DNA from: Candidatus Sodaliphilus fimicaballi
Lineage (GTDB): Bacteria > Bacteroidota > Bacteroidia > Bacteroidales > Muribaculaceae
Assembly (NCBI GenBank): GCA_018065165.1
Contig: JAGHTV010000241.1
Location: forward strand, 1 to 6,113
Reading direction: 5' to 3'
Length of the DNA stretch: 6,113 bases
Under the pieces are notes generated by a model, which made no database searches, was not told where the DNA came from, and saw nothing but the letters and a program-made list of their open reading frames with translations. Each line of letters begins with the position of its first letter. Position 1 is the stretch's first letter. The translations under genes and the position numbers were made by a program. This document shows, piece after piece, positions 1 to 6,072 of this stretch.

Positions 1-147
1 TCTTTCAGTTTACTTGATTTGCGGGAGAGAATCGCTTCGCTCGGTTGTGTGGTTGACCTATCATTGACTGTGACGGTGCTATTACCTTTGCACCGCGAAA
101 ACGATAAGCGTGACATTTTCACTAATAACTTTAATCTTTTTTTATGA
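1..147 (+). CDS. Possible 3' end of an upstream gene (uncertain)
   Basis: Frame 1 is open from the left edge of the window to a TGA at 145-147 and encodes about 48 residues. The other two plus-strand frames are closed early. The stop overlaps the ATG of the next gene as ATGA (144-147), an arrangement typical of translationally coupled genes. The peptide contains LRERIASLG, faintly like the C-terminal ATPase region of some sensor kinases, but the match is too short and too degenerate to name a family. Against a real gene, a good Bacteroidota -7 box lies inside it at 83-90, and the last third is AT-rich like an untranslated leader. A 48-codon open frame can also arise by chance. I cannot decide without sequence to the left. 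Confidence 0.22.
   Translation, partial: SFSLLDLRERIASLGCVVDLSLTVTVLLPLHRENDKRDIFTNNFNLFL
83..90 (+). promoter_or_regulatory. Putative Bacteroidota sigma-ABfr -7 box (TACCTTTG)
   Basis: TACCTTTG at 83-90 matches the Bacteroidota housekeeping -7 consensus TAnnTTTG exactly. It would place transcription start near 95-100 and leave a leader of about 45 bases before the ATG at 144. The -33 element is not convincing. TTG at 64-66 is about 16 bases upstream of the box and TTG at 53-55 about 27 bases, whereas about 19-21 is usual. It would drive the two-gene capsid unit. Confidence 0.55.
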
Positions 148-533
148 ACAACGACTCTGAGAATTTTGTACCCGAGATTGACCCGAGCATCAATTTGCCT
201 TGTGACACTCCTCCGGTAGAGCCGCCTGCCGCATCTGGTCCTAGCATTGACGATGTGGCTGCGAACATGAGCATCGACGATGCTACACTGGCCCAGGTCA
301 AGCAACTGTTGCCGCCAGGCACGACCACTGTGAGCGACGATCTGCTCAAGGCTCTGGTGCTTGCCGTGCGACACGACGAGGATGTGAGCAATGCCGAGGC
401 ACAGGGCTATGTGCGCGGACGCAACGAGAACATTGAAGCCCAGTGCGGATTTGACCACCCACACGGCGATGACGATGTCTGCGTCGACGAAGTGAACTTT
501 CCCCGTTATGCACGTCGCAGCGTGTGGGACTGA
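144..533 (+). CDS. Small acidic hypothetical protein upstream of capsid gene
   Basis: This 129-residue protein is of unknown function. Residues 1-40 are Pro/Asp/Ser-rich and probably disordered. Residues 43-100 look helical and contain RHDEDVSNAEAQGYVRGRN; a Y-x-x-GRN-type motif followed by acidic residues is, from memory, a recurring feature of small proteins in Bacteroidales phage-like clusters. Residues 101-113 (CGFDHPHGDDDVC) hold two Cys and two His among acidic residues and could bind metal. The chain ends FPRYARRSVWD. There is no signal peptide or membrane segment. The ATG at 144 follows an AT-rich leader without a Shine-Dalgarno sequence, normal for Bacteroidota. It lies 46 bases upstream of the capsid gene on the same strand and shares a similar start context (AATCTTT then ATGAAC), so the two are probably co-transcribed. 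From position it could be a capsid accessory, scaffold-like or cargo protein, but nothing in the sequence proves this. Confidence 0.72.
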   Translation: MNNDSENFVPEIDPSINLPCDTPPVEPPAASGPSIDDVAANMSIDDATLAQVKQLLPPGTTTVSDDLLKALVLAVRHDEDVSNAEAQGYVRGRNENIEAQCGFDHPHGDDDVCVDEVNFPRYARRSVWD

Positions 534-579
534 TGACCAATCAACTATTGTTTAACTAACCTACTAAATCTTTATTACC

Positions 580-1992
580 ATGAACATTTACACTATGATT
601 AAGCGCTGTGTGCGCAAGGCCGAGGTGGCCGTTATCAACAATCCGTTAGCAACCCTCTATGTCGTTGGTGTACTGACAATGCTGCTGGTGAGTGTGCTGT
701 GCAACTATCACGATGGCGTGCTCGCTGCTGCGGTTGTCGTGCCCGGTGTGGCTGGAGGTCGCCATGTGGTAGATGGTCCACTCACTACCGATGTCGCTCG
801 CGAGGCTTCGCCCGAGTTGTTGCTCAACGAGATTGACCGCCAGATTGTCAAGATTCGCCCCATGGCAACCCCTGTTGACCAGATTTCTCGCTACGCTGGA
901 GCCAAGCATGCCGGTTCGATGCAGGTTGACTACTACAATGTCGACACCAAGCCCACCGTGACCTACTTGAGCGACGACTATGACGAGAACACCGCCACTG
1001 CTAGTGGCTCGGTCAAGGTAACCCTCTCTACCGAGAACGACGAGATCTTTGATGCCAGCGATACCATACTGGTGCAAGGCGTGTATGGCTATGAACGCGA
1101 TGGCATGACACGCAGCAACCGCGAACTGGTGCTGTATGTGACTAGTCGTGACAGCGACGGCGGCGTTACCGTGATGGCCGTCAACGGCAAGCGCATTAAG
1201 GGAGTGGACGGATGCGTGCCCACCATCGATGCCGGAACCACCCTCATACGCATGGGTCGCGCTGCCAGCGAGCTCGATGTGATGTCGCCACAGCACGAGG
1301 CTATGCCGCAAAAGAATACCCAGTATTGCCAACTCTTCAAGATGCAAGTTGAGCAGAGCGTATTGCAAAAGCTTGCCAACAAGGAGGTTGACTGGACTAT
1401 GAGCGACCAGGAGGAGGCTGCCATATACGACATGCGACTGGGCATGGAGAAGTCGTTACTCTTCGGGGTAAAGCGTCGCCTGTGGAACCCCGACAAGAAG
1501 GAAAACATCATGTTTACCGAGGGCATCTGGTATCAGGCTGGCAAGGACTTCCGCTACGAGAACGATGTGTTCAGCGAGGAAGATGTGGTCGAACTCATGC
1601 GTCAGGCCTTTACTGGCAACAACGGCAGCAAGCGCAAGATACTCATTGGCGGCAGTAAGCTCATAGGAGCCCTGAGCCACCTTAATGTCACCCGCGTCGT
1701 TACCTCGGGCGAGAGCGTGAGCAAGTGGGGCATCGACTTCACCGAGTTGCGTAGCAAGTTTGGCACGCTGTATCTGTTGCTGAGCGAGGTGTTTGACGAC
1801 TGTGGCATGGCCGACAACGGTCTCATCATCGACCCCGAGTATATCCAGAAGTACAGCCATGTACCCTTCAGCACCGAGGCACTCAACCTCAAGTCGAGCG
1901 GCTTGCGCAATACCGACGCCCTCGTCCTCACCGAGGCCAGCTGCGTAGTACTGCGCTATCCCAACTCACACATGCGAGTCACACGCATCTAA
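580..1992 (+). CDS. Phage major capsid protein-like (HK97-fold class), with N-terminal hydrophobic segment
   Basis: This 470-residue protein resembles tailed-phage major capsid proteins found in Bacteroidales prophages, probably the DUF5309/SU10-type group. I recognise it by its overall sequence pattern; no search was run. Visible blocks are LLNEIDRQIVKIRPMATPVDQISR (about 81-104, an N-arm-like region), a beta-rich region at about 145-225 with a GTTLIRMGRAASE motif (219-231), and CQLFKMQVEQS (250-260). Next come KEVDWTMSDQEEAAIYDMRL (268-287, long helix), MEKSLLFGVKRRLW (289-302), GIWYQAGKDF (315-324), and a C-terminal domain with WGIDFTELRSKFGTLYL (383-399) and SSGLRNTDALVLTEASC (439-455). 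The last parts fit P- and A-domain elements of a shell subunit. The length suits a complete capsid protein. Residues 1-50 are odd: a basic stretch (K8, R9, R12, K13), then a hydrophobic run at about 23-42, resembling a signal anchor. No downstream phage genes follow; a terminator begins about 20 bases after the stop. No frameshift is seen. The alternative is a domesticated shell protein rather than a live prophage gene. Confidence 0.8.
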   Translation: MNIYTMIKRCVRKAEVAVINNPLATLYVVGVLTMLLVSVLCNYHDGVLAAAVVVPGVAGGRHVVDGPLTTDVAREASPELLLNEIDRQIVKIRPMATPVDQISRYAGAKHAGSMQVDYYNVDTKPTVTYLSDDYDENTATASGSVKVTLSTENDEIFDASDTILVQGVYGYERDGMTRSNRELVLYVTSRDSDGGVTVMAVNGKRIKGVDGCVPTIDAGTTLIRMGRAASELDVMSPQHEAMPQKNTQYCQLFKMQVEQSVLQKLANKEVDWTMSDQEEAAIYDMRLGMEKSLLFGVKRRLWNPDKKENIMFTEGIWYQAGKDFRYENDVFSEEDVVELMRQAFTGNNGSKRKILIGGSKLIGALSHLNVTRVVTSGESVSKWGIDFTELRSKFGTLYLLLSEVFDDCGMADNGLIIDPEYIQKYSHVPFSTEALNLKSSGLRNTDALVLTEASCVVLRYPNSHMRVTRI

Positions 1993-2013
1993 CACCCCCT
2001 CTGTCAAAAACCC

Positions 2014-2052
2014 AATTGGGACTGTGTCAACATCGACACAGCCCCAATTTTT
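2014..2052 (+). terminator. Rho-independent terminator of the capsid unit
   Basis: The arms 2014-2028 (AATTGGGACTGTGTC) and 2035-2049 (GACACAGCCCCAATT) form a 15-position stem with a single A-C mismatch (2021/2042) and a 6-base loop (2029-2034). A run of five T at 2048-2052, one G and three more T follow. It lies about 20 bases after the capsid stop codon. On the opposite strand the hairpin is followed, after three G residues, by five T (complement of 2006-2010). It may therefore also stop the convergent lipoprotein transcript arriving from the right, though less cleanly. Confidence 0.9.
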
Positions 2053-2087
2053 GTTTATCAGCACACTGAGAATAAATTGATCCCAGA

Positions 2088-3098
2088 TTAATTTAAGTCG
2101 CTTTTACCATAAGTAACCTTGCCATCACTATCTATGCTGAGATAATTGCGGGGTTCCTCGGCATTCTCTGTCTCAATCCATTTCTTTATAGCTGAACCTT
2201 TTAATGGCGAATAGTTACTAAGACCTCTTGTATAGCTTTTCGTCTCTTTATCTCGTTTAAAATGAGTCGTCACGGTTTTATAAACGCATGATGTTGAATA
2301 ATCGTAGTTTTCGTCGTCCATAATTATGGCATCGGGCTTGATTTTGTATCTCAACCCAAAGGCAATCTTAACAGGATAGTCACACTCGTCGTAGCGAGTA
2401 ATCCAGTTTGCTTTATTATTGACGCAAGGTATTACTTTTTCAACTCCGTTGGCTTGCTTACATACCATCTCAACATCAACGACACTAAATAACGAACCCG
2501 CAACCAAGGCGCTTGCATCGACATCAACACTCAGGATGTCATTAAACTCGGCTTTAGATAATGACTGTGTTTCAGGATAGCCATTAATAATGGTAATTTC
2601 GCCATCTTCGTTAATAGTGAAATGACCTTTTTCGTTTCCCTTGTTACCATTAACTATCCAGTCGGCCACCTGGTCACCGTTAACGTAATCTCTGAAAAAA
2701 TATAAACAGGTAGAACCGCTAATATTAACTGGTTTGCCCACAGTTTTATAGTCACATGAGACATAACTTAAACAAGAGTATTTCTTCTCGGTGTTGACTT
2801 TAGTTTTGGTGTTGGCACGATACACCATGTGATAAGTGATATCGGCAGGCACATCAATTACAATGTTGTAGGTTGTATCCTTACCCTGATAGACCAAAGT
2901 TTTTTTCACACCATTAATGTCGACAATGATTGATTCGACGTCAACAACATCGGGCAGTGAACCATAAAAGGTAGGGGTGATTTCCAACTTCACCGATTTT
3001 ACCTTATCAAAAATTTCCGGATTGCTAAACTCATAGCACGATGTGAGAGTCATCGCCGCCGACAATACAAGAGCAAATATATAGAAATACTTCTTCAT
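2088..3098 (-). CDS. Putative lipoprotein, paralog of the upstream gene (distal copy)
   Basis: This 336-residue protein of unknown function begins MKKYFYIFALVLSAAMTLTSC, a lipoprotein signal peptide with lipobox L18-T-S-C21. The mature protein would be acylated at Cys21 and sit in the outer membrane. Residues 22-25 (YEFS) lack a clear acidic surface-export signal, so its orientation is open. The rest is beta-rich with Ig-like spacing. Shared with the neighbouring paralog are GSLPDVVDVESIIV (46-59), PADITY (84-89), YSCLS (107-111), MVC (211-213), PCVN (224-227), KPDAIIMDD (254-262) and KKWIETENA (305-313). Two halves, about 37-118 and 198-283, resemble each other, indicating an internal duplication. 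Matching Cys residues (109, 213, 225, 271) in the paralog may form disulfides. It lies 54 bases downstream of the paralog with no clear promoter between them, so co-transcription is likely. GC content is visibly low: 22 of 60 bases in 2221-2280. It could be a surface adhesin or binding lipoprotein, but no named family is recognised. Confidence 0.8.
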   Translation of the reverse strand: MKKYFYIFALVLSAAMTLTSCYEFSNPEIFDKVKSVKLEITPTFYGSLPDVVDVESIIVDINGVKKTLVYQGKDTTYNIVIDVPADITYHMVYRANTKTKVNTEKKYSCLSYVSCDYKTVGKPVNISGSTCLYFFRDYVNGDQVADWIVNGNKGNEKGHFTINEDGEITIINGYPETQSLSKAEFNDILSVDVDASALVAGSLFSVVDVEMVCKQANGVEKVIPCVNNKANWITRYDECDYPVKIAFGLRYKIKPDAIIMDDENYDYSTSCVYKTVTTHFKRDKETKSYTRGLSNYSPLKGSAIKKWIETENAEEPRNYLSIDSDGKVTYGKSDLN

Positions 3099-3152
3099 AT
3101 TTTATTTTGAGATATTTAAGTCTACAGCCGATTTTACTTATGAGCTAGTGCG

Positions 3153-4184
3153 TTAATCTAAGGCGGTTCTGCGATAAATGCCGATTCCTCTTTCGTTAAA
3201 ATCTAACAGAAAGTACTCGTTTTTGGCATTCTCCATCTCAATCCACTTCTTGACAAACGAACCTTTCATAGTGCGATCTTCGTATTTAACTTGATTCATA
3301 CCAGTTTTTTTCTGTCGGGTGAGTGTAGTAGTGGTAACCAGATATGTGCATGTCACATCCAAAGAGAATTCAGTATCGTCGACTATTATGGCATTGGGCT
3401 TGACTCTGTATTGTAACTTATATGCCATGATGTTAGGGAATTGGAATGCGTCAAATTCCTTTATCCATTCAGTACTTTCGTTAACACAGGGCAAAACCAT
3501 TGTTTGTTTTTTCCCATTTTCATAATATTGACACACCATGTCGGCCTCAATTACGCCAAATACCGAACCACCGAGTTGGGTTAGTGCTCTAACCTTAACG
3601 TTTTGTATATCATTGATATAAATTAAATCAGGCATTGGGGTTGGATTAGGATCCTCGCAAATCTTGCCGTTTTCGTCAATAACGAAGTGCCCTGGGCTTT
3701 TGATATTGTTAATGCTATTTACCCATCCTGAAATTTCGTCACCTTTGATGTAGTTTCGTTCAAATTGATGCGATGTATAGCTTGCTTGCGACGTGCTATC
3801 CTTCATAAAGCTGCAATAAACCTTGCTTACACAAGAATACAGTTTGTCGTCTATAACTTTGGCATCGGGGTTTATTTTATATGCGACTCTATAAGTAATG
3901 TCGGCAGGGAACTGGTCAACATTAAGTGTATAAGTGGTGTCTATGTCCTTACCCTCGTAGGCAAAGACTTTTTGAGTGCCATTAACGGTTACGATGACTG
4001 ATTCTATGTCGACAATATCGGGTAGTGTTCCCCAAAACCTGGGTGTAAAATTAAGACCAATTTCAGGGGTCATTTCGGGCACAATTGGATCGGGCTCGTA
4101 GGGTTCGTAAACATCGGTACAAGATGAGAGCATTGATGCTACCATCCAAATCGCCATAATTGAGTAGAAACTTAACTTTTTCAT
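3153..4184 (-). CDS. Putative lipoprotein, paralog of the downstream gene (proximal copy)
   Basis: This 343-residue protein of unknown function begins MKKLSFYSIMAIWMVASMLSSC, a type II signal peptide with lipobox L19-S-S-C22. A Pro/Glu/Asp-rich tether follows at about 24-42 (TDVYEPYEPDP and onward), a common spacer between lipid anchor and folded part. Motifs shared with its paralog are WGTLPDIVDIESVIV (51-65), PADITY (93-98), YSCVS (116-120), MVC (216-218), PCVN (232-235), KPNAIIVDD (262-270) and KKWIEMENA (312-320). An internal repeat is visible. Residues 97-120 (TYRVAYKINPDAKVIDD, then KLYSCVS) align with 254-276 (AYKLQYRVKPNAIIVDD, then TEFSLD), and the stretch at about 60-80 aligns more weakly with 211-230. 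The protein therefore looks like two related beta-sandwich domains. The gene starts 111 bases downstream of the barrel gene's stop. I see no convincing -7/-33 pair in that gap, so it may belong to the sigma-factor operon. Confidence 0.8.
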   Translation of the reverse strand: MKKLSFYSIMAIWMVASMLSSCTDVYEPYEPDPIVPEMTPEIGLNFTPRFWGTLPDIVDIESVIVTVNGTQKVFAYEGKDIDTTYTLNVDQFPADITYRVAYKINPDAKVIDDKLYSCVSKVYCSFMKDSTSQASYTSHQFERNYIKGDEISGWVNSINNIKSPGHFVIDENGKICEDPNPTPMPDLIYINDIQNVKVRALTQLGGSVFGVIEADMVCQYYENGKKQTMVLPCVNESTEWIKEFDAFQFPNIMAYKLQYRVKPNAIIVDDTEFSLDVTCTYLVTTTTLTRQKKTGMNQVKYEDRTMKGSFVKKWIEMENAKNEYFLLDFNERGIGIYRRTALD

Positions 4185-4295
4185 ATTCTGTGTTGTTTTT
4201 TGTGCTATAATTAAAAACTGCTGATTTTCTGATTATCGGAACTTCTAGTAAATAAGAAAAATATACTACATATTTCGTTAGTCTAACAGATTTAC

Positions 4296-5510
4296 CTAAT
4301 CGTTGCCGAGTGTGAATCTTAATCCCGGAGAAACCGAGAATATGACAGGATGCAATGACTTATAGGTAACTAATTTCTGTTTTTTGTCGGGCAGGTTCCA
4401 AGAAACCGTAGGTTCCAGATATAATCCTATGTTCTTGGTGATGTTGAACTGAACACCTCCTACTCCTACTACCGAGAAACCAACGCCATCTTTGTGATAA
4501 GGCCCTCCTTGACGAGGAACTGAAACGCAGAAGTCGGCCGCCATGCCTGCTCCGAGATAGGCTTCTAGCCTCTTGTGCCGTAATAGGGTAAAGTCGGCGC
4601 GAAGAGGAATGCCTATATATTGGACATTTTGCCGTAAGTCACCATAATTAGGAACTGTCATCTTAGAATAATACCAAGAGTAATCGACTCCAGATGTAAG
4701 TGACCATCTGTTATTTAATGGAACGCGCAATGAGATGCCAACACGTAGTGGTATGTAATATCTGGTTTTTATATAATTATAATTACCGTTTTCAACAGGA
4801 TTGGTGATAGTGAGACCGTATCCGGCATCACCTTGATTGTTTCCTATAGCCAACGATGGCAAGTACTTGATGAGTGCGGCAGCGACACCTGCGCCTCCAG
4901 TAATGCCTGCTATGGTTTTTCCCTTAAAGGTGTGGCGTGGTTGCTGCATCTCAACGGTGCTCATATAGCTGGGCATCGTTGTCGATGCTAGTAAGGTGGT
5001 TGTGTCGTCAATAGCTATTGTTGATACTGAGTCTTGGCTCTCAAGCGTAGTAACCGTCTCGGCCATTGCAAACTCCTCGCTGGGCTGCATGTTGAGGTCG
5101 CTTGTGGGGAGTGAAACGCTGTGCTCAACATCGTTCTCGGCTGTCTGGGTATAAGTGTGCTGTGGTGCGATAGGGGCAACGACCTTGGGAATGTTTACAC
5201 TGCGAGTTGTATCATTGCCTGCGGGTGCAGCCTCTTGAGGGACTTCGGTTTTTGCCGTTGTGGGAGTGTGATTGCTGACAGCAGTGGGCACTTGTGACTG
5301 GGGCTGGTTGTTGCCCAAGGTTATTAAGAGTGCAATCACTGCGGCTGCGGCTATGGGAGCCAACCACGCAACGGGCGTCACCTTGCGTTTCTTGCTTGCA
5401 CCTTTAGCGCTGGTGTTGAGAATCGCCTTGAACTCAGACAAGTCACCCTCAGGGAGGCTGCTTTCGTAGCCTTCCAGTCGGTCCCGTATTTTATCTTCTA
5501 GTTGTTTCAT
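4296..5510 (-). CDS. Putative anti-sigma-like membrane protein with C-terminal outer-membrane beta-barrel domain
   Basis: This 404-residue protein has three parts. Residues 1-45 are charged and predicted cytoplasmic (ending KKRK), with a GYESSLPEGDLSEFKAIL segment. Residues 47-66 (VAWLAPIAAAAVIALLITLG) form one uncleaved-looking transmembrane helix. Residues 67-195 are a Thr/Ser/Pro/Gln-rich linker without obvious fold. Residues 195-404 look like a small outer-membrane barrel (porin-like or PF13568-type): alternating strands such as YYIPLRVGISLRVPL (251-265), WSLTSGVDYSWYY (269-281), YIGIPLRADFTLL (298-310), LEAYLGAGMAADF (315-327), GVGFSVVGVGGVQFNI (342-357), IGLYLEPTVSW (361-371) and a final VSPGLRFTL (393-401). 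Such proteins are common beside Bacteroidales ECF sigma genes. The start lies one base after the sigma stop (TAA, G, ATG at 5508-5514), indicating translational coupling. By family context the N-terminus may bind and restrain the sigma factor; that role is inferred. A helix N-terminus and a barrel C-terminus on one chain pose a topology puzzle unless the linker spans the periplasm. Confidence 0.8.
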   Translation of the reverse strand: MKQLEDKIRDRLEGYESSLPEGDLSEFKAILNTSAKGASKKRKVTPVAWLAPIAAAAVIALLITLGNNQPQSQVPTAVSNHTPTTAKTEVPQEAAPAGNDTTRSVNIPKVVAPIAPQHTYTQTAENDVEHSVSLPTSDLNMQPSEEFAMAETVTTLESQDSVSTIAIDDTTTLLASTTMPSYMSTVEMQQPRHTFKGKTIAGITGGAGVAAALIKYLPSLAIGNNQGDAGYGLTITNPVENGNYNYIKTRYYIPLRVGISLRVPLNNRWSLTSGVDYSWYYSKMTVPNYGDLRQNVQYIGIPLRADFTLLRHKRLEAYLGAGMAADFCVSVPRQGGPYHKDGVGFSVVGVGGVQFNITKNIGLYLEPTVSWNLPDKKQKLVTYKSLHPVIFSVSPGLRFTLGND

Positions 5511-5511
5511 C

Positions 5512-6072
5512 TTAGTCTGAGTTCTTGATGTATTCGTTAATTTGTTTCCTTAAGCGATTTTTAGCCTTTGCTAGTAGGCTGGTTGAGCCTCGTTCGCTTA
5601 TGTGGAGTTGTTGTGCAATCTCTTTGTGTGAGTACCCGTCGAGGCAATACATGTTGAAAATTGCACGTTGTATATCGGGCAGCTTGGATATGAATTCCAG
5701 TAGCTTATCGATTGATATTCGGTCAAATTCCTCGTCGGAGAGTTCGGGCAGAGACGACGATGTGTAAGATTCGAGAAACACGAAGTGTAGTTTGTATCGC
5801 CTTATGTGCGCAAGGGCTGTGTTTATGGCTATTCGGCTTATCCATGCAAGCAGCGAGCCATCGCCTTGATACCTGAAAGTGTGAATGTTTTCAAGTGCTT
5901 TTAGGAATGCCGTGTGCAAGAGATCTTGAGCCTCATCGCGGTTGTCGGAGTATCGCAGGCAGAGTGTAAACACCCTAGTCGCATATCTTGTATACAACTC
6001 CTCTTGGGCTTGCTGGTCGTGCTTCACGCAGTAAGCAACCAAACTCTTCTCGTCTAACTCCTGATATCTCAC
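5512..6072 (-). CDS. ECF-type RNA polymerase sigma-70 factor
   Basis: This 186-residue protein has the usual ECF length and layout. Region 2 spans about 20-92: EELYTRYATRVFTLCLRYS, then DEAQDLLHTAFLKAL (46-60, polymerase-binding region 2.2) and LLAWISRIAINTALAHIRR (74-92, regions 2.3-2.4 for -10 melting and recognition). A linker at about 95-120 is Ser/Glu/Asp-rich. Region 4 spans about 122-180: LPDIQRAIFNMYCLDGYSHKEIAQQL, then HISERGSTSLLAKAKNRLRKQI, the helix-turn-helix for -35 contact. The start is GTG at 6070-6072. An in-frame TAG lies 18 bases upstream of it, so no earlier start in frame is available nearby; no Shine-Dalgarno is evident. It is first in the minus-strand cluster and is followed after one base by the membrane-barrel protein, its likely regulator. 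The promoter is mostly outside the window. Confidence 0.93.
   Translation of the reverse strand: MRYQELDEKSLVAYCVKHDQQAQEELYTRYATRVFTLCLRYSDNRDEAQDLLHTAFLKALENIHTFRYQGDGSLLAWISRIAINTALAHIRRYKLHFVFLESYTSSSLPELSDEEFDRISIDKLLEFISKLPDIQRAIFNMYCLDGYSHKEIAQQLHISERGSTSLLAKAKNRLRKQINEYIKNSD

Larger units (their letters stand above)
2088..4184 (-). repeat. Tandem gene duplication of two-domain lipoproteins
   Basis: The two adjacent lipoprotein genes share an ordered series of motifs along almost their whole length: GxLPDxVDxES, PADITY, YSCxS, PCVN, KPxAIIxDD and KKWIExENA. They are therefore tandem paralogs. Within each protein the first half (approximately 2745-2990 and 3795-4058) resembles the second (approximately 2250-2507 and 3315-3572), giving four related domain copies. 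Protein divergence is substantial, so the duplication is not recent. Confidence 0.75.

Noticed and set aside
646..1368. Long antisense open frame (240 residues) opposite the capsid gene
   Set aside because: Its His/Ala/Val-rich composition is the expected by-product of the GC-rich codon use of the capsid gene on the other strand. It has no recognisable domain and no start context of its own. The same applies to the antisense frames at 1089-1526, 1456-1860 and 1602-1931.
1993..2087. Prophage attachment site at the capsid/lipoprotein junction
   Set aside because: No tRNA end, integrase gene or second copy of any core sequence is visible in the window. The only structure there is the terminator hairpin.
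2900..2906. Seven-base T run in one lipoprotein gene, with a similar run at 3305-3311 in the other, as phase-variation or frameshift sites
   Set aside because: Runs of seven are short for slipped-strand switching. Both genes are intact, and the A-AAA-AAC heptamer on the coding strand is not in the phase needed for -1 slippage. They simply encode Lys-Lys-Thr.
4277..4287. Short palindrome GTTAGTCTAAC after the barrel gene
   Set aside because: Only five base pairs around a single base and no T-tract on either strand, so it is not a credible terminator. Too short to call an operator without a second copy.
4185..4295. Housekeeping promoter for the lipoprotein pair
   Set aside because: The best -7-like string on the minus strand is TATATTTT, which lacks the final G of TAnnTTTG and has no properly spaced -33 element.
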